Assembly: GCA_963793415.1 (NCBI GenBank)
Contig: CAWCAC010000002.1
Span: forward strand, 1,736,001 to 1,800,000
Direction: 5' to 3'
DNA length: 64,000 nucleotides
Source of the DNA: CAXMST01 sp963793415
GTDB taxonomy: Bacteria; Actinomycetota; Thermoleophilia; Solirubrobacterales; 70-9
Shown here: one piece after another, positions 34,999-42,852 of the stretch
How the letters are laid out: each line of letters starts with the position of its first letter
How positions within the stretch are numbered: position 1 is the stretch's first letter
Made by a program: the position numbers and the translations under genes
Notes under the pieces: generated by a model
The model's database searches: none
What the model was told of the DNA's origin: nothing
The model's input: only the letters and a program-made list of their open reading frames with translations

Positions 34999-35454
34999 AT
35001 GGGCAGGCCTCCTCGAGCATCAAGTCCGTCGGGCCGGTTTCGGCGACTGCGGCGCGAGGTCGTTCTGGGCATCGCCGTGCCCGTCGCCGACCGTCCGCTC
35101 GCGCGCCTGCTCGGCCTCGCTCACCTCGACCGGGAGCGCGCCGGGGCCGGGTTGCTCTTGCCGCGCTGTTCGGCCGTGCACACGTTCGGGATGCGCTTCG
35201 AGCTCGACCTCTTCTTCCTCGACCAGGCTGGTGGGCCGCTGCGGATCGAACGATCGGTCGGCCGGGGCCGCTTCGTCGCCGAGCGGGAGGCGAGCGCTGT
35301 GCTCGAAGTTCCGTCCCCGGGCAGTACGGGGGCGCCGGCAGAACGTCCGGGGTTGTCGGAGGCGTCCGCCCGTGAACCAGCGGGGACCAACACGCACCGA
35401 GGAGGAAGCGATGCTGCCCGAGATCGAGACCCTGGGAACGATCGTCGTCTGTGA
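34999..35454 (+). CDS. DUF192 protein
   Basis: A 151-residue protein whose core (about residues 15-110) is DUF192: GIAVPVADRPLARLLGLAHLD, LLLPRCSAVHTFGMRFELDLFFLD and IERSVGRGRFVAEREASAVLEV. The domain is a small beta barrel of unknown function, often exported; no signal peptide is seen here. The last 40 residues are low-complexity and overlap the response regulator start by 44 nt, so the true end of the folded protein is near residue 112. It leads into a Tad pilus operon; DUF192 genes are repeatedly found beside pilus genes, which suggests a shared job. Confidence 0.75.
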   Translation: MGRPPRASSPSGRFRRLRREVVLGIAVPVADRPLARLLGLAHLDRERAGAGLLLPRCSAVHTFGMRFELDLFFLDQAGGPLRIERSVGRGRFVAEREASAVLEVPSPGSTGAPAERPGLSEASAREPAGTNTHRGGSDAARDRDPGNDRRL

Positions 35455-36127
35455 GGACGACGCTGTCACCCGCGACCTGCTCGTCGAGAACCTCGAGGCC
35501 GACCGCTACCGGGCCCTGGCCGCGCCGACGGCTTCCGACGCGCTGCGCTTCTGTCGCTACAGCCAGCCCGACGCACTGCTCCTCGACCTCGCCCTTCCCG
35601 ACGCCGCCGGTCTCGACGTGCTGCGCAGGATCCGGGGCTCCGATGGGCCGGCGGCGGAGTTCGACAGCCGCCTACCGGTGCTGATCGTGACCGGCCGCTC
35701 GGCCGCCGACGACCGCGTCCGCGGCCTCGCCGAGGGCGCCAGCGAGTACCTGGTCAAGCCGTTCCACTACCCGGAGCTGCTGATCCGTCTGCAGCGCCTG
35801 CTCTCCGAGCGCGACGGCCGGCGCAGCGGACCGATCCGGGTGGGTCCGCTGACGGTCGACTCCGCCTCGCGTCGGGTCGCCGTCGGCGAGCGCGAGGTGC
35901 AGCTGGCGAACAAGGAGTTCGAGCTGCTGCGGGCGCTCGCCGCCGAGCCGAGCAAGGTGTTCACCAAGCAGGAGCTGCTTCGCGACGTTTGGGGCTTCCG
36001 CTCGACGGGGCGGACCAGGACGCTCGACTCGCACGCGAGCCGGCTGCGGCGCAAGCTCGACCCCGAGCGCGGACGCTTCGTGATCAACTGCTGGGGAGTC
36101 GGTTACCGGCTCGTGGAGGGGCCGTGA
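35411..36127 (+). CDS. OmpR-type response regulator in pilus operon
   Basis: A 238-residue regulator. The receiver (1-125) has the acidic pair Asp16/Asp17, phospho-acceptor Asp59 (LLLDLALPD), the conserved Thr in VLIVTGRS and Lys in YLVKPFHYPE. The C-terminal winged helix (about 140-235) reads VGEREVQLANKEFELLRALA and ends DSHASRLRRKLDPE...WGVGYRL, the OmpR/PhoB DNA-binding type. ATG at 35411 has GGAGGAAG upstream. The stop overlaps the kinase start (GTGA), and the whole chain down to TadC is overlapped, so the regulator is made with the pilus machinery it probably controls. Confidence 0.9.
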   Translation: MLPEIETLGTIVVCEDDAVTRDLLVENLEADRYRALAAPTASDALRFCRYSQPDALLLDLALPDAAGLDVLRRIRGSDGPAAEFDSRLPVLIVTGRSAADDRVRGLAEGASEYLVKPFHYPELLIRLQRLLSERDGRRSGPIRVGPLTVDSASRRVAVGEREVQLANKEFELLRALAAEPSKVFTKQELLRDVWGFRSTGRTRTLDSHASRLRRKLDPERGRFVINCWGVGYRLVEGP

Positions 36128-36801
36128 CCACCGCGGCATTCGCGGGGCTCCTCGCCGGCGCGTTGCTGCTGCTGGTGACCCGCGTCCGCCGCGACCGGCG
36201 GCGGACCGTCGACCTACGGGAGGCGCTGCACGAGCTGCGCCGGCCGCTGCAGTCGCTGATCCTCGGGGCCGACCCTGCGAAGCCCGATCATGCCCTGCTG
36301 GACCAGCTTCGGGTCGCGCTCGCGGACCTCGAGAACGCCGTCGAAGGGCGTCGCCCGAGCTCGCGGCGGCGTGGGTGCTTCACCGCTGCCGAGCTGCTCC
36401 GCGATGCCGAGCAGCGCTGGCCCGGCTACCCGGTTGCGGTCTCCGCACCCGGCGACGCCTCGGCGACGGTCGAGGGAGATCGCATACACATCGGGATGGC
36501 ACTCGACAACCTCATCGCGAACGGACTCGAGCATGGTGGATCCGGCGTCAGCGTCGTCGCCAGAGAGGGCCGGCGCCGGGTCCATCTGGAGGTCGTCAAC
36601 GGCTCCGCCGGCGGTGGGTCGCACCCCGCTGAGCAGCGGCGTGCCGGCGAGGACGGACCGCCGCGCGGCAATGGCCTGCGGATCGCAGCCCGCCACGCGG
36701 CGGCCGACAGCGGCCGTCTTCGCCGCCCGCGTGAGCAGGGCGGCCGGGTGGTCGCCGCGGTCGAGCTTCCGCGCACGGACCCGCGCCCTCCCGCGGCATG
36801 A
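36124..36801 (+). CDS. reduced histidine kinase with no sensor domain
   Basis: A 225-residue protein. One membrane helix at the N-terminus (FAGLLAGALLLLVTRV) is followed at once by an H-box, EALHELRRPLQSLIL (His36), a DHp helix pair, and an ATPase domain with N-box MALDNLIANGLEHGG and a G-box GNGLRIAARHAA. A typical kinase has 350-500 residues; here periplasmic, PAS and HAMP modules are all absent. It probably pairs with the overlapping response regulator and may sense through a partner protein or the membrane. The stop overlaps the CpaB start (ATGA). Confidence 0.8.
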   Translation: MTTAAFAGLLAGALLLLVTRVRRDRRRTVDLREALHELRRPLQSLILGADPAKPDHALLDQLRVALADLENAVEGRRPSSRRRGCFTAAELLRDAEQRWPGYPVAVSAPGDASATVEGDRIHIGMALDNLIANGLEHGGSGVSVVAREGRRRVHLEVVNGSAGGGSHPAEQRRAGEDGPPRGNGLRIAARHAAADSGRLRRPREQGGRVVAAVELPRTDPRPPAA

Positions 36802-37481
36802 GTGAGGGGCGGCGGCCGAGCCGGCGACGGGCGGGTCTGTTCGCGCTCTTCGCCGTGATCTGCGCGGTGCTCTCCGCGGCGGCCGCCGTGCGCCGCGACG
36901 CCGACGCGACGGCGGAGCTCGGGGAGCTGCAGGCGGTGGTCGTCGTGGAGCGGCCGATCGCGCGCGGCAGCCGGATCACGCCGAAGCTCGCGGCGGCCGC
37001 GCTGACCGTCCGGCAGCTGCCGGCCCGCTTCCTGCCGCCCGACGGCCTCGCCGATCCCGCCCTGGCGCTCGGCTCCCGGGCCGCCGGCGAGATTCCGGTG
37101 GGCTCGTACCTGCTCGCCTCGCAGCTTCGCGAGGGCGGCGGAGTGAAGCCCGCGTCGCCGGCGGTTCGGCCGGGACTGCGGCCGGTCGAGGTCGTGGTCA
37201 GCGGCGGACCGGGCGGTGCCGGAGGCCTGCCCGCGCCCGGCAGCCGGGTCGACGTGCTCGCCGCCGATGAGCCGGGCTCGACCAGCAATCCGCGCGTCCG
37301 GGTCCTCGCTCGGCGCGTGCCGCTGATCGCGCTCGAGCCGCTTCGCAGCGACGGCCTCGAGGACCCGGTCGCCGGCCCGCCCGCATCCTGGTTGGCGACC
37401 CTGGCCCTCGATCGGCGCCGCTCCCTGGCAGTGATCGAGGCCGACAACTACGCGCGCGAGGTCAGGTTGCTGGCGCGATGA
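36798..37481 (+). CDS. cpaB: CpaB/RcpC-like SAF-domain pilus assembly protein
   Basis: A 227-residue protein with an N-terminal membrane helix (LFALFAVICAVLSAAAAV) and a SAF domain (about 45-110): AVVVVERPIARGSRITPKLA and LGSRAAGEIPVGSYLLASQL. The remainder (RPVEVVVSGGPGGAGGLPAPGSRVDVLAAD) matches the CpaB C-terminal region. CpaB proteins assist assembly of Flp/Tad pili at the cell surface. The gene overlaps both neighbours (kinase and CpaF) by 4 nt. Confidence 0.82.
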   Translation: MSEGRRPSRRRAGLFALFAVICAVLSAAAAVRRDADATAELGELQAVVVVERPIARGSRITPKLAAAALTVRQLPARFLPPDGLADPALALGSRAAGEIPVGSYLLASQLREGGGVKPASPAVRPGLRPVEVVVSGGPGGAGGLPAPGSRVDVLAADEPGSTSNPRVRVLARRVPLIALEPLRSDGLEDPVAGPPASWLATLALDRRRSLAVIEADNYAREVRLLAR

Positions 37482-38656
37482 CGCCGGCTCGCACCGACCG
37501 CGCCGCCCATGTGCTCGCGGCCCGCCTCGACGCGCTCGCCGGCGAGCTGCGGGCGGAGCTGATCGAGCGGCATCGGCGCGCGGCGATCGACGAGGCCGGC
37601 AGCCCGCCGCCGGTCGAGCATCAGCTCGACGAGCTGATCGCTGAGCGCGCGGCCCTGCTCTCGGAGGAGAGCCGCGCCCGGCTGCGCTCGCGGATCCTGC
37701 GTGAGACGATCGGGCTCGGCCCGCTCGAGGACCTGCTCGACGACGATTCGATCGACGAGGTGCTCGTCAACGGATGCCGGGAGGTGTGGATCGAGCGCGA
37801 GGGCAGGCTCGAGCTGCGTGAGGGCTCGTTCGAGAGCGAGTCGCAACTGCTCGACGTCGTCGAGCGGATCCTCGGGCCGCTCGGACGCCGCGTCGACGAG
37901 CTCAGCCCGATTGCCGACGGTCGGCTGCCGGACGGCTCCCGCGTCAACGTGATCATCCCGCCGCTCGCGATCGACGGGGTGACGATCTCGATCCGCCGCT
38001 TCCGCGGCCTGCGGCCCGGACCCGAGGAGCTCATCGCCCGCGGCTCGGTTCCCGCTGATCTGATGGAGATCCTCAGCACCGACGTCGCCGCCCGCCGCAA
38101 CGTTCTGATCAGCGGCGGCACGGGATCAGGAAAGACGACCCTGCTGAACGCGATCTCGACCTTCATCGAGCCGAACGAGCGCGTGATCACGATCGAGGAC
38201 GCCGCCGAGCTCAGGCTTTGTCAGCCACACGTGGTCCGGCTCGAGAGTCGTCCACCCGGGATCGAGGGGACCGGGGCGGTGACGATCCGCGACCTGGTCC
38301 GCAACGCGCTGCGGATGCGGCCGGACAGGCTGATCATCGGGGAGGTCCGCGGCCCGGAGGCGATGGATCTGGTCGTCGCCCTCAACACGGGCCACCGCGG
38401 CGCGCTCTCGACCGTCCACGCCAACGGTCCCGCCGACGCCCTGCGCCGGCTCGAGATGCTGGCCCTGATGTCGGGCGTCCGGGTCGCTCCGGAGGTAATC
38501 CGCGAGCAGCTCACCGGCGCCCTCGACCGGATCGTCCAGATCGAGCGCAGGCCCGACGGCTCTCGCGTCGCCGTCTCGCTCTCGGAAGTGGTGCGGACGG
38601 CCGGCGCCGCCGCGGTCCGCGAGCTCTGGGTTCGCGAGCCGGGGGCGGTGTCGTGA
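37478..38656 (+). CDS. cpaF: Tad pilus assembly ATPase
   Basis: A 392-residue GSPII/E family ATPase. After a helical N-terminus, LGPLEDLLDDDSIDEVLVNG is the CpaF N-domain signature. The motor has Walker A GGTGSGKTTLLNA (Lys219), the Asp box TIEDAAELRL, Walker B RLIIGEVRGPEAMDL and the His box GALSTVHANGP. It hexamerises at the inner face of the membrane and powers both extension and retraction of Flp/Tad pili. It is encoded between CpaB and TadB with 4-nt overlaps on both sides. Confidence 0.94.
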   Translation: MTPARTDRAAHVLAARLDALAGELRAELIERHRRAAIDEAGSPPPVEHQLDELIAERAALLSEESRARLRSRILRETIGLGPLEDLLDDDSIDEVLVNGCREVWIEREGRLELREGSFESESQLLDVVERILGPLGRRVDELSPIADGRLPDGSRVNVIIPPLAIDGVTISIRRFRGLRPGPEELIARGSVPADLMEILSTDVAARRNVLISGGTGSGKTTLLNAISTFIEPNERVITIEDAAELRLCQPHVVRLESRPPGIEGTGAVTIRDLVRNALRMRPDRLIIGEVRGPEAMDLVVALNTGHRGALSTVHANGPADALRRLEMLALMSGVRVAPEVIREQLTGALDRIVQIERRPDGSRVAVSLSEVVRTAGAAAVRELWVREPGAVS

Positions 38657-39501
38657 GCCCGGCGATCGCAGCGCTGATCGCGGGGGCCGGCGGCGCGGCG
38701 CTGGCGCTCGCCGCGGCCGAGCTGCTGTCCGGCGTCCCGGCAGTGCGGCGCTATCTCGGCTCAGCGGCCGCCGCCTTCCAGCGGACGAAGCGAGAGGGCA
38801 GCTTCCCGTCGGTTCTCGAGCGCCGCCGGCTCGGCGTCATAACCGGGGCGGTCCTCGCTCTGCTGACCCTGACGATCGCAGGCTTCGGCCCGGCCGTCGC
38901 GGTGGCCCTGCTCGGGCCCTGGGTGGCGGGGCGGCTGATCTCGCGCGGCGCGCGGCGCTACCGGGAGGGCCTCGAGGACGCGGTTCCAGACCTCGCCCGC
39001 GGCCTCGCCGCGGCTCTGGGCTCGGGTGGCTCGCTGCGGCGGGCGCTCGCCGACCTGGCTCCGACGCTCAAGGGCCCGGCGGCGATCGAGCTCGGACGCG
39101 TCTGCGCCGACGTCGAGCTCGGAGTGTCGCCGCGTCAGGCCCTGGCGGCGTTGGCCGCCCGCTCCGGCTCGGAGGAGGTGCGGGAGCTGATCGCTGCGCT
39201 CACTTCCCAGGAGCGCTCCGGAGGGGACCTGGTTGCGTTGTTGCGTCGGCTCGGCGACGCGGCCGAGGGGCGACAGCGGGTCCGGGCCGAGGCCCGATCG
39301 GCGACTGCGCAGGCGCGCCTGACCGGCGGCATGGTGGTCGCGATGCCGGTCGCGGCGGGCCTCTTGATCGAGCTCGTACAGCCGGGGTTCATCGGGCGTC
39401 TGCTCGGCGATCCGCTCGCCGCGGTCCTCGTCGCGGCCTCCCTGCTGCTGCAGGTGCTCGCCTGGTTCGTGATCCAGCGGCTCGGCGGGGTCGGGACGTG
39501 A
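38653..39501 (+). CDS. tadB: type II secretion F-domain protein TadB
   Basis: A 282-residue membrane protein: N-terminal helix, then a helix pair near 75-105 (LGVITGAVLALLTLTIAGFGPAVAVALL), a cytosolic GspF-type domain with DAVPDLARGLAAALGSGGSLRRAL and GVSPRQALAALA, and a C-terminal helix pair. TadB and TadC together form the inner-membrane platform of the Tad system that couples CpaF to pilin polymerisation. GTG at 38653 overlaps the CpaF stop. Confidence 0.88.
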   Translation: MSPAIAALIAGAGGAALALAAAELLSGVPAVRRYLGSAAAAFQRTKREGSFPSVLERRRLGVITGAVLALLTLTIAGFGPAVAVALLGPWVAGRLISRGARRYREGLEDAVPDLARGLAAALGSGGSLRRALADLAPTLKGPAAIELGRVCADVELGVSPRQALAALAARSGSEEVRELIAALTSQERSGGDLVALLRRLGDAAEGRQRVRAEARSATAQARLTGGMVVAMPVAAGLLIELVQPGFIGRLLGDPLAAVLVAASLLLQVLAWFVIQRLGGVGT

Positions 39502-40337
39502 GCGCGTTGGCGATGCTGGCGGCCGTGCTGCTGTCGGCGGCGGCGCTGCACGAGTTCGCCGCCGCCCACGGCGAGATTGCGTCGAGCACCGCCGAGCGGC
39601 TGGTCCGCCGCATATCGGGCTCCCCGGCGGGCCGGGCGCTGGCAGCCATAGCCGGTCCGCGGGTCGAGGCCCGGATCAGGGCCGCCGGGTTGGCGGGACG
39701 TCTCGGCGCACGCGAGCTCGCCCTGGCCCGCGCCGCGGCGGCGCTGATCGCGCTTCCCGCAGCGGTCGCCCTGGCGCCGGCGGCGCCCGGGCGCACGGGG
39801 GTGCTGGTCGTCGTCGGCCTGCCGCTGGCCGCGGCGCTCTCGCCCGACCTCGCGCTGGAGCGCCTGATCAAGCGGCGTCGTGCCGCAGTCGCCGCAGCGC
39901 TTCCGGCCTCGCTGGAGCTGATGGCGGTGCGCGCCGCGAGTGGGGGAGGGCCGCTGACCCTGCTCGGCGACGCGCGTGCGGCCCTCGGCGACGGTCCGCT
40001 CCGGGGCGAACTCGCCGCCGCCTGGGCGGAGGCCCGCTGTGGAGTGCCGCACTCGCGAAGCCTCGAGCGCCTCGGGATCGAGGGCGGCCCGGATCTCGCC
40101 GCGCTGGCGGTGGCGATCGAGCGCTCGCGCCGGCTCGGCGCGCCGCTCGCCGACAACCTCCAGCGCCAGGCCGCCGCCCTGCGCGAGCAACAAGGTCGGA
40201 GCCTTGCTGAGTCGGCGGCGCGCGCCGCTCCGAAGATCCAGCTGGTTGTCGCCCTGATGCTGGTTCCATCGGTGCTGCTGCTCGTCGCAGCCGCGATCGC
40301 CGCCAATGCGGAGGCGCTGCTCTCGGGGTTGGCCTGA
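39498..40337 (+). CDS. tadC: type II secretion F-domain protein TadC
   Basis: A 279-residue partner of TadB with the same arrangement: membrane helices at about 75-115, a cytosolic domain with RRAAVAAALPASLELMAVRAASGGG and RSRRLGAPLADNLQRQAAALREQ, and a terminal helix VALMLVPSVLLLVAAAIAA. It starts with GTG overlapping the TadB stop. It is the last gene of the operon; no pilin, prepilin peptidase, TadZ or TadE/F gene is present in the window, so the rest of the machine must be encoded elsewhere. Confidence 0.88.
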   Translation: MSALAMLAAVLLSAAALHEFAAAHGEIASSTAERLVRRISGSPAGRALAAIAGPRVEARIRAAGLAGRLGARELALARAAAALIALPAAVALAPAAPGRTGVLVVVGLPLAAALSPDLALERLIKRRRAAVAAALPASLELMAVRAASGGGPLTLLGDARAALGDGPLRGELAAAWAEARCGVPHSRSLERLGIEGGPDLAALAVAIERSRRLGAPLADNLQRQAAALREQQGRSLAESAARAAPKIQLVVALMLVPSVLLLVAAAIAANAEALLSGLA

Positions 40338-40350
40338 GCGCCCGCGGGCC

Positions 40351-40381
40351 TTGACTTCAAGCACACTTGAAGTTGTACGGT
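40351..40381 (+). promoter_or_regulatory. MerR-type promoter/operator before DUF5519 gene
   Basis: TTGACT (40351-40356) and TACGGT (40376-40381) are separated by 19 bp, longer than the normal 17. The spacer is filled by a perfect dyad, ACTTCAAG-CACA-CTTGAAGT (40354-40373). An over-long spacer holding a dyad is the hallmark of promoters activated by MerR-family regulators, which twist the DNA to realign the hexamers. No MerR gene lies in the window. Confidence 0.78.
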
Positions 40382-40421
40382 CGCTCGTGATAAGCAGACG
40401 CGGATCGGAAGGAGCGGCACG

Positions 40422-40775
40422 ATGGCGACGATCGAGACGACGACACGGAGCAACGCGGCGGGGCGGATCGAGGCGGAGGTGACCTCCTGGCCCGGCGTCA
40501 CCGCGGGTATCGGCAAGCGCGGCGAGTACGGCTTCTCGGTCGGCCGCCGGCAGATCGGCCACCTGCACGGCGATGGGGTCGCCCATTTCGCCTTCCCGAA
40601 GAGCCTCTGGGCGGAGCTGATGGCGGACGGGCGGATCGAGCGGCATCCGGTCGATCGTCCCGGCCTCGGCGCTCTCGCGCTCCGCAGCGACGAGGACGTG
40701 GCCGACTCGATCGCCTTGATGCGGATCAACTACGACCGGGCAGTCGCCGAGCACGGCCTGCCGGACGAGAGCTGA
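40422..40775 (+). CDS. DUF5519 (luciferase-like family) protein
   Basis: A 117-residue protein. VTSWPGVTAGIGKRGEYGFSVGRRQIGHLHGDGVAHFAF and ALALRSDEDVADSIALMRINYDRA match the small family annotated as DUF5519 or 'luciferase family protein'; it has no similarity to known luciferase enzymes and no assigned reaction. Conserved His/Gly/Asp in IGHLHGD could be a binding site. AAGGAG (40409-40414) precedes the ATG. The gene has its own MerR-type promoter, so it probably responds to a small molecule, drug or metal. Confidence 0.75.
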   Translation: MATIETTTRSNAAGRIEAEVTSWPGVTAGIGKRGEYGFSVGRRQIGHLHGDGVAHFAFPKSLWAELMADGRIERHPVDRPGLGALALRSDEDVADSIALMRINYDRAVAEHGLPDES

Positions 40776-40783
40776 GCGGGAAC

Positions 40784-40797
40784 TACGGAAAACCGTA
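40784..40797. promoter_or_regulatory. inverted repeat before DrrAB-type operon
   Basis: TACGG-AAAA-CCGTA is a perfect 5-bp dyad, 137 bp before the ABC transporter ATG and 9 bp after the DUF5519 stop. Its arm length and A/T centre fit a regulator half-site pair, perhaps of the NarL/LuxR type, but this is a guess. Confidence 0.35.
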
Positions 40798-40933
40798 TGG
40801 CGAGTCCCCGGAGCGGCTGCTTAGATCAGCGGCCGACTCCGGGAATCCCGCGCTGCCGATGAGTTCCGGTGCCGGCGCCGGTCTCCATCCACGGAGCCCG
40901 CCTCGCGGCGGCAGGAATCAGACGAAGGGACCT

Positions 40934-41926
40934 ATGAGCGACCAGAACACACTTGCGATCGAGGCCAGCGGTCTCGTCAAGGATTACGGGGACGTGCGCG
41001 CCGTCGACGGCGTCGACCTCGCCGTGCCGCAGGGCACGGTCTATGGGGTGCTCGGCCCGAACGGGGCCGGCAAGACGACGACGATCCGGATGCTGGCGAC
41101 GCTGATCCGGCCCGACGGCGGGTCCGCCCGGGTGCTCGGTCGCGATATCTCGAGCGAGGGCGACGCGGTCCGCGCGCTCGTCAGCCTCACCGGCCAGCTC
41201 GCCTCGGTCGACGAGGACCTGACCGGCCGCGAGAACCTGATCTTGATCGGCCGCTTGCTCGGCCTCGGCCGCGCCGGGGTCAAGAAGCGCGCCGACGAGC
41301 TGCTCGAGGCTTTCGGTCTGACCGAGGCCGCGGGGCGCCTGGTCAAGAACTACTCGGGCGGGATGCGGCGCCGCCTTGACATCGCGGCCAGCATCGTCGT
41401 CACGCCGAAGCTGATGTTCCTCGACGAGCCGACGACGGGACTCGATCCGCGCTCCCGCAACCAGGTCTGGGACATCATCCGGGCGCTGGTTGCCGGCGGC
41501 ACGACGATCCTGCTCTGCACCCAGTACCTGGAGGAGGCCGACCAACTCGCCGATGGAATCGCCGTGATCGATCGCGGCAAGGTGATCGCCGAGGGCACGC
41601 CCGCGCAGCTCAAGTCCTCGGTCGGCGCCGGCGCGCTGAAGGTGCGGCTGTTGCATCCCTCCGATCGCGGCAGGGCCGAGCGGCTGCTGAGCGAGCGGCT
41701 CGGGGCAGTGCACCTCGAGGCGGATTCGAGCGCGCTCTCGGCCCAGTGCGGGGATGCCGAGGCTGGGGCGGAGGCCGTCGCGGCGTTGAGCGCTGCCGGC
41801 GTCGCCGTCGCCGACTTCTCGCTCGGCCAGCCGAGCCTCGACGAGGTCTTCCTGGCTTTGACGGGACACACGGCGGAGGAGAGCAGCCAGGAGCCTCCCC
41901 GCGACGAGCAGGAGGTGGCCGCATGA
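40934..41926 (+). CDS. ABC exporter ATPase, DrrA-like
   Basis: A 330-residue ATPase of the daunorubicin-resistance DrrA group: GPNGAGKTTTIRMLATLIRPDGG (Walker A), VSLTGQLASVDEDLTGRENL (Q-loop, typical of the group), YSGGMRRRLDIAAS (signature) and LMFLDEPTTGLDPRSRNQVW. The C-terminal 80 residues are the DUF4162 regulatory extension ending PSLDEVFLALTG. It should energise export of a drug or lipid through the next gene's permease, with which it overlaps by 4 nt. GGAAT...GAAGGGA precedes the ATG. The substrate is not indicated. Confidence 0.9.
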   Translation: MSDQNTLAIEASGLVKDYGDVRAVDGVDLAVPQGTVYGVLGPNGAGKTTTIRMLATLIRPDGGSARVLGRDISSEGDAVRALVSLTGQLASVDEDLTGRENLILIGRLLGLGRAGVKKRADELLEAFGLTEAAGRLVKNYSGGMRRRLDIAASIVVTPKLMFLDEPTTGLDPRSRNQVWDIIRALVAGGTTILLCTQYLEEADQLADGIAVIDRGKVIAEGTPAQLKSSVGAGALKVRLLHPSDRGRAERLLSERLGAVHLEADSSALSAQCGDAEAGAEAVAALSAAGVAVADFSLGQPSLDEVFLALTGHTAEESSQEPPRDEQEVAA

Positions 41927-42795
41927 GCGCCGACCCGAAGCCCGCCCCGGCAACCGGGGCCGAGGCCGCCGACGCGGCCGCGTTCCAGACCGACGACGCT
42001 CTGATCCGCAAGGCGCTTTCAGCAGCGCCGTCCCCGGCCAAGCCGGGAGCGCTCGGCAACGCGCTCACCTTCGGCTGGCGCGGGATGCTGAAGATCAAGC
42101 ACGTGCCCGAGCAGTTGCTGGACGTGACGCTGACACCGGTCATGTTCACGCTGATGTTCACGTTCCTGTTCGGCGGCGCGATCGCCGGCTCGACCGACGC
42201 CTACCTGCAGTACATCCTGCCGGGGCTGCTCGTCATGTCGGTGCTGTTCACGACCGTCTACTCGGGGATCTCGCTGAACACGGACCTGACCCGCGGCGTC
42301 GTCGACCGCTTCCGCTCGCTGCCGATCTGGCGGCCGGCGCCGTTGCTCGGCGCGCTGCTCGGCGACAGCGTCCGCTACCTCGTCGCCGGCACCGTGATCG
42401 TCGTGCTCGGCGTCGTCCTCGGCTACGACCCGAGCAACGGGATCGTCGGCGTGCTGGGCGCGATGGGGCTGGTGACGCTGTTCGCGTTCGCGCTCTCGTG
42501 GGCGTTCACGACGCTCGGCCTGCTGATGCGGTCGCCGAATGCGGTCATGAACGCCGGGTTCACGCTGATCTTCCCGCTCACGTTCCTCTCGAACGTGTTC
42601 GTCGACCCCGAGACGCTGCCGGCCGGGCTCGAGTGGTTCGTCGACCACAACCCGATCTCCTACCTCTCCGATTGCTGCCGCGGGCTGATGGACGGAACGG
42701 TCGACGGCGGCGACCTGACGATCGTGCTGGTCACCGCGGTGCTGCTGACGGCGGTGTTCGCGCCGATCACCACGCGTCTCTACAACCGCGGCTGA
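41923..42795 (+). CDS. ABC-2 type exporter permease, DrrB-like
   Basis: A 290-residue permease. After a 50-residue Ala-rich cytosolic start come six hydrophobic helices, beginning DVTLTPVMFTLMFTFLFGG and LQYILPGLLVMSVLFTTVYSG; TRGVVDRFRSLPIWRPAPLLG is the conserved cytosolic loop of DrrB/ABC-2 permeases and FPLTFLSNVFVDPETLP is the family motif before the last helices. It pairs with the DrrA-like ATPase. The two-gene unit ends at a GC-rich hairpin facing the convergent paralog B gene. Confidence 0.9.
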   Translation: MSADPKPAPATGAEAADAAAFQTDDALIRKALSAAPSPAKPGALGNALTFGWRGMLKIKHVPEQLLDVTLTPVMFTLMFTFLFGGAIAGSTDAYLQYILPGLLVMSVLFTTVYSGISLNTDLTRGVVDRFRSLPIWRPAPLLGALLGDSVRYLVAGTVIVVLGVVLGYDPSNGIVGVLGAMGLVTLFAFALSWAFTTLGLLMRSPNAVMNAGFTLIFPLTFLSNVFVDPETLPAGLEWFVDHNPISYLSDCCRGLMDGTVDGGDLTIVLVTAVLLTAVFAPITTRLYNRG

Positions 42796-42824
42796 GCGGC
42801 GCGCCCTGCCCGGGGCAACCGCGA

Positions 42825-42840
42825 GGCCCCCGGTGGGGCC
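42825..42840. terminator. candidate bidirectional hairpin between convergent genes
   Basis: GGCCCC, a CGGT loop and GGGGCC form a 6-bp GC stem in the 57-bp gap between the permease and paralog B. There is no U-run on either side, so any termination would be of the weak or factor-assisted kind. Confidence 0.35.
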
Positions 42841-42852
42841 GCCGGGAAGCGC

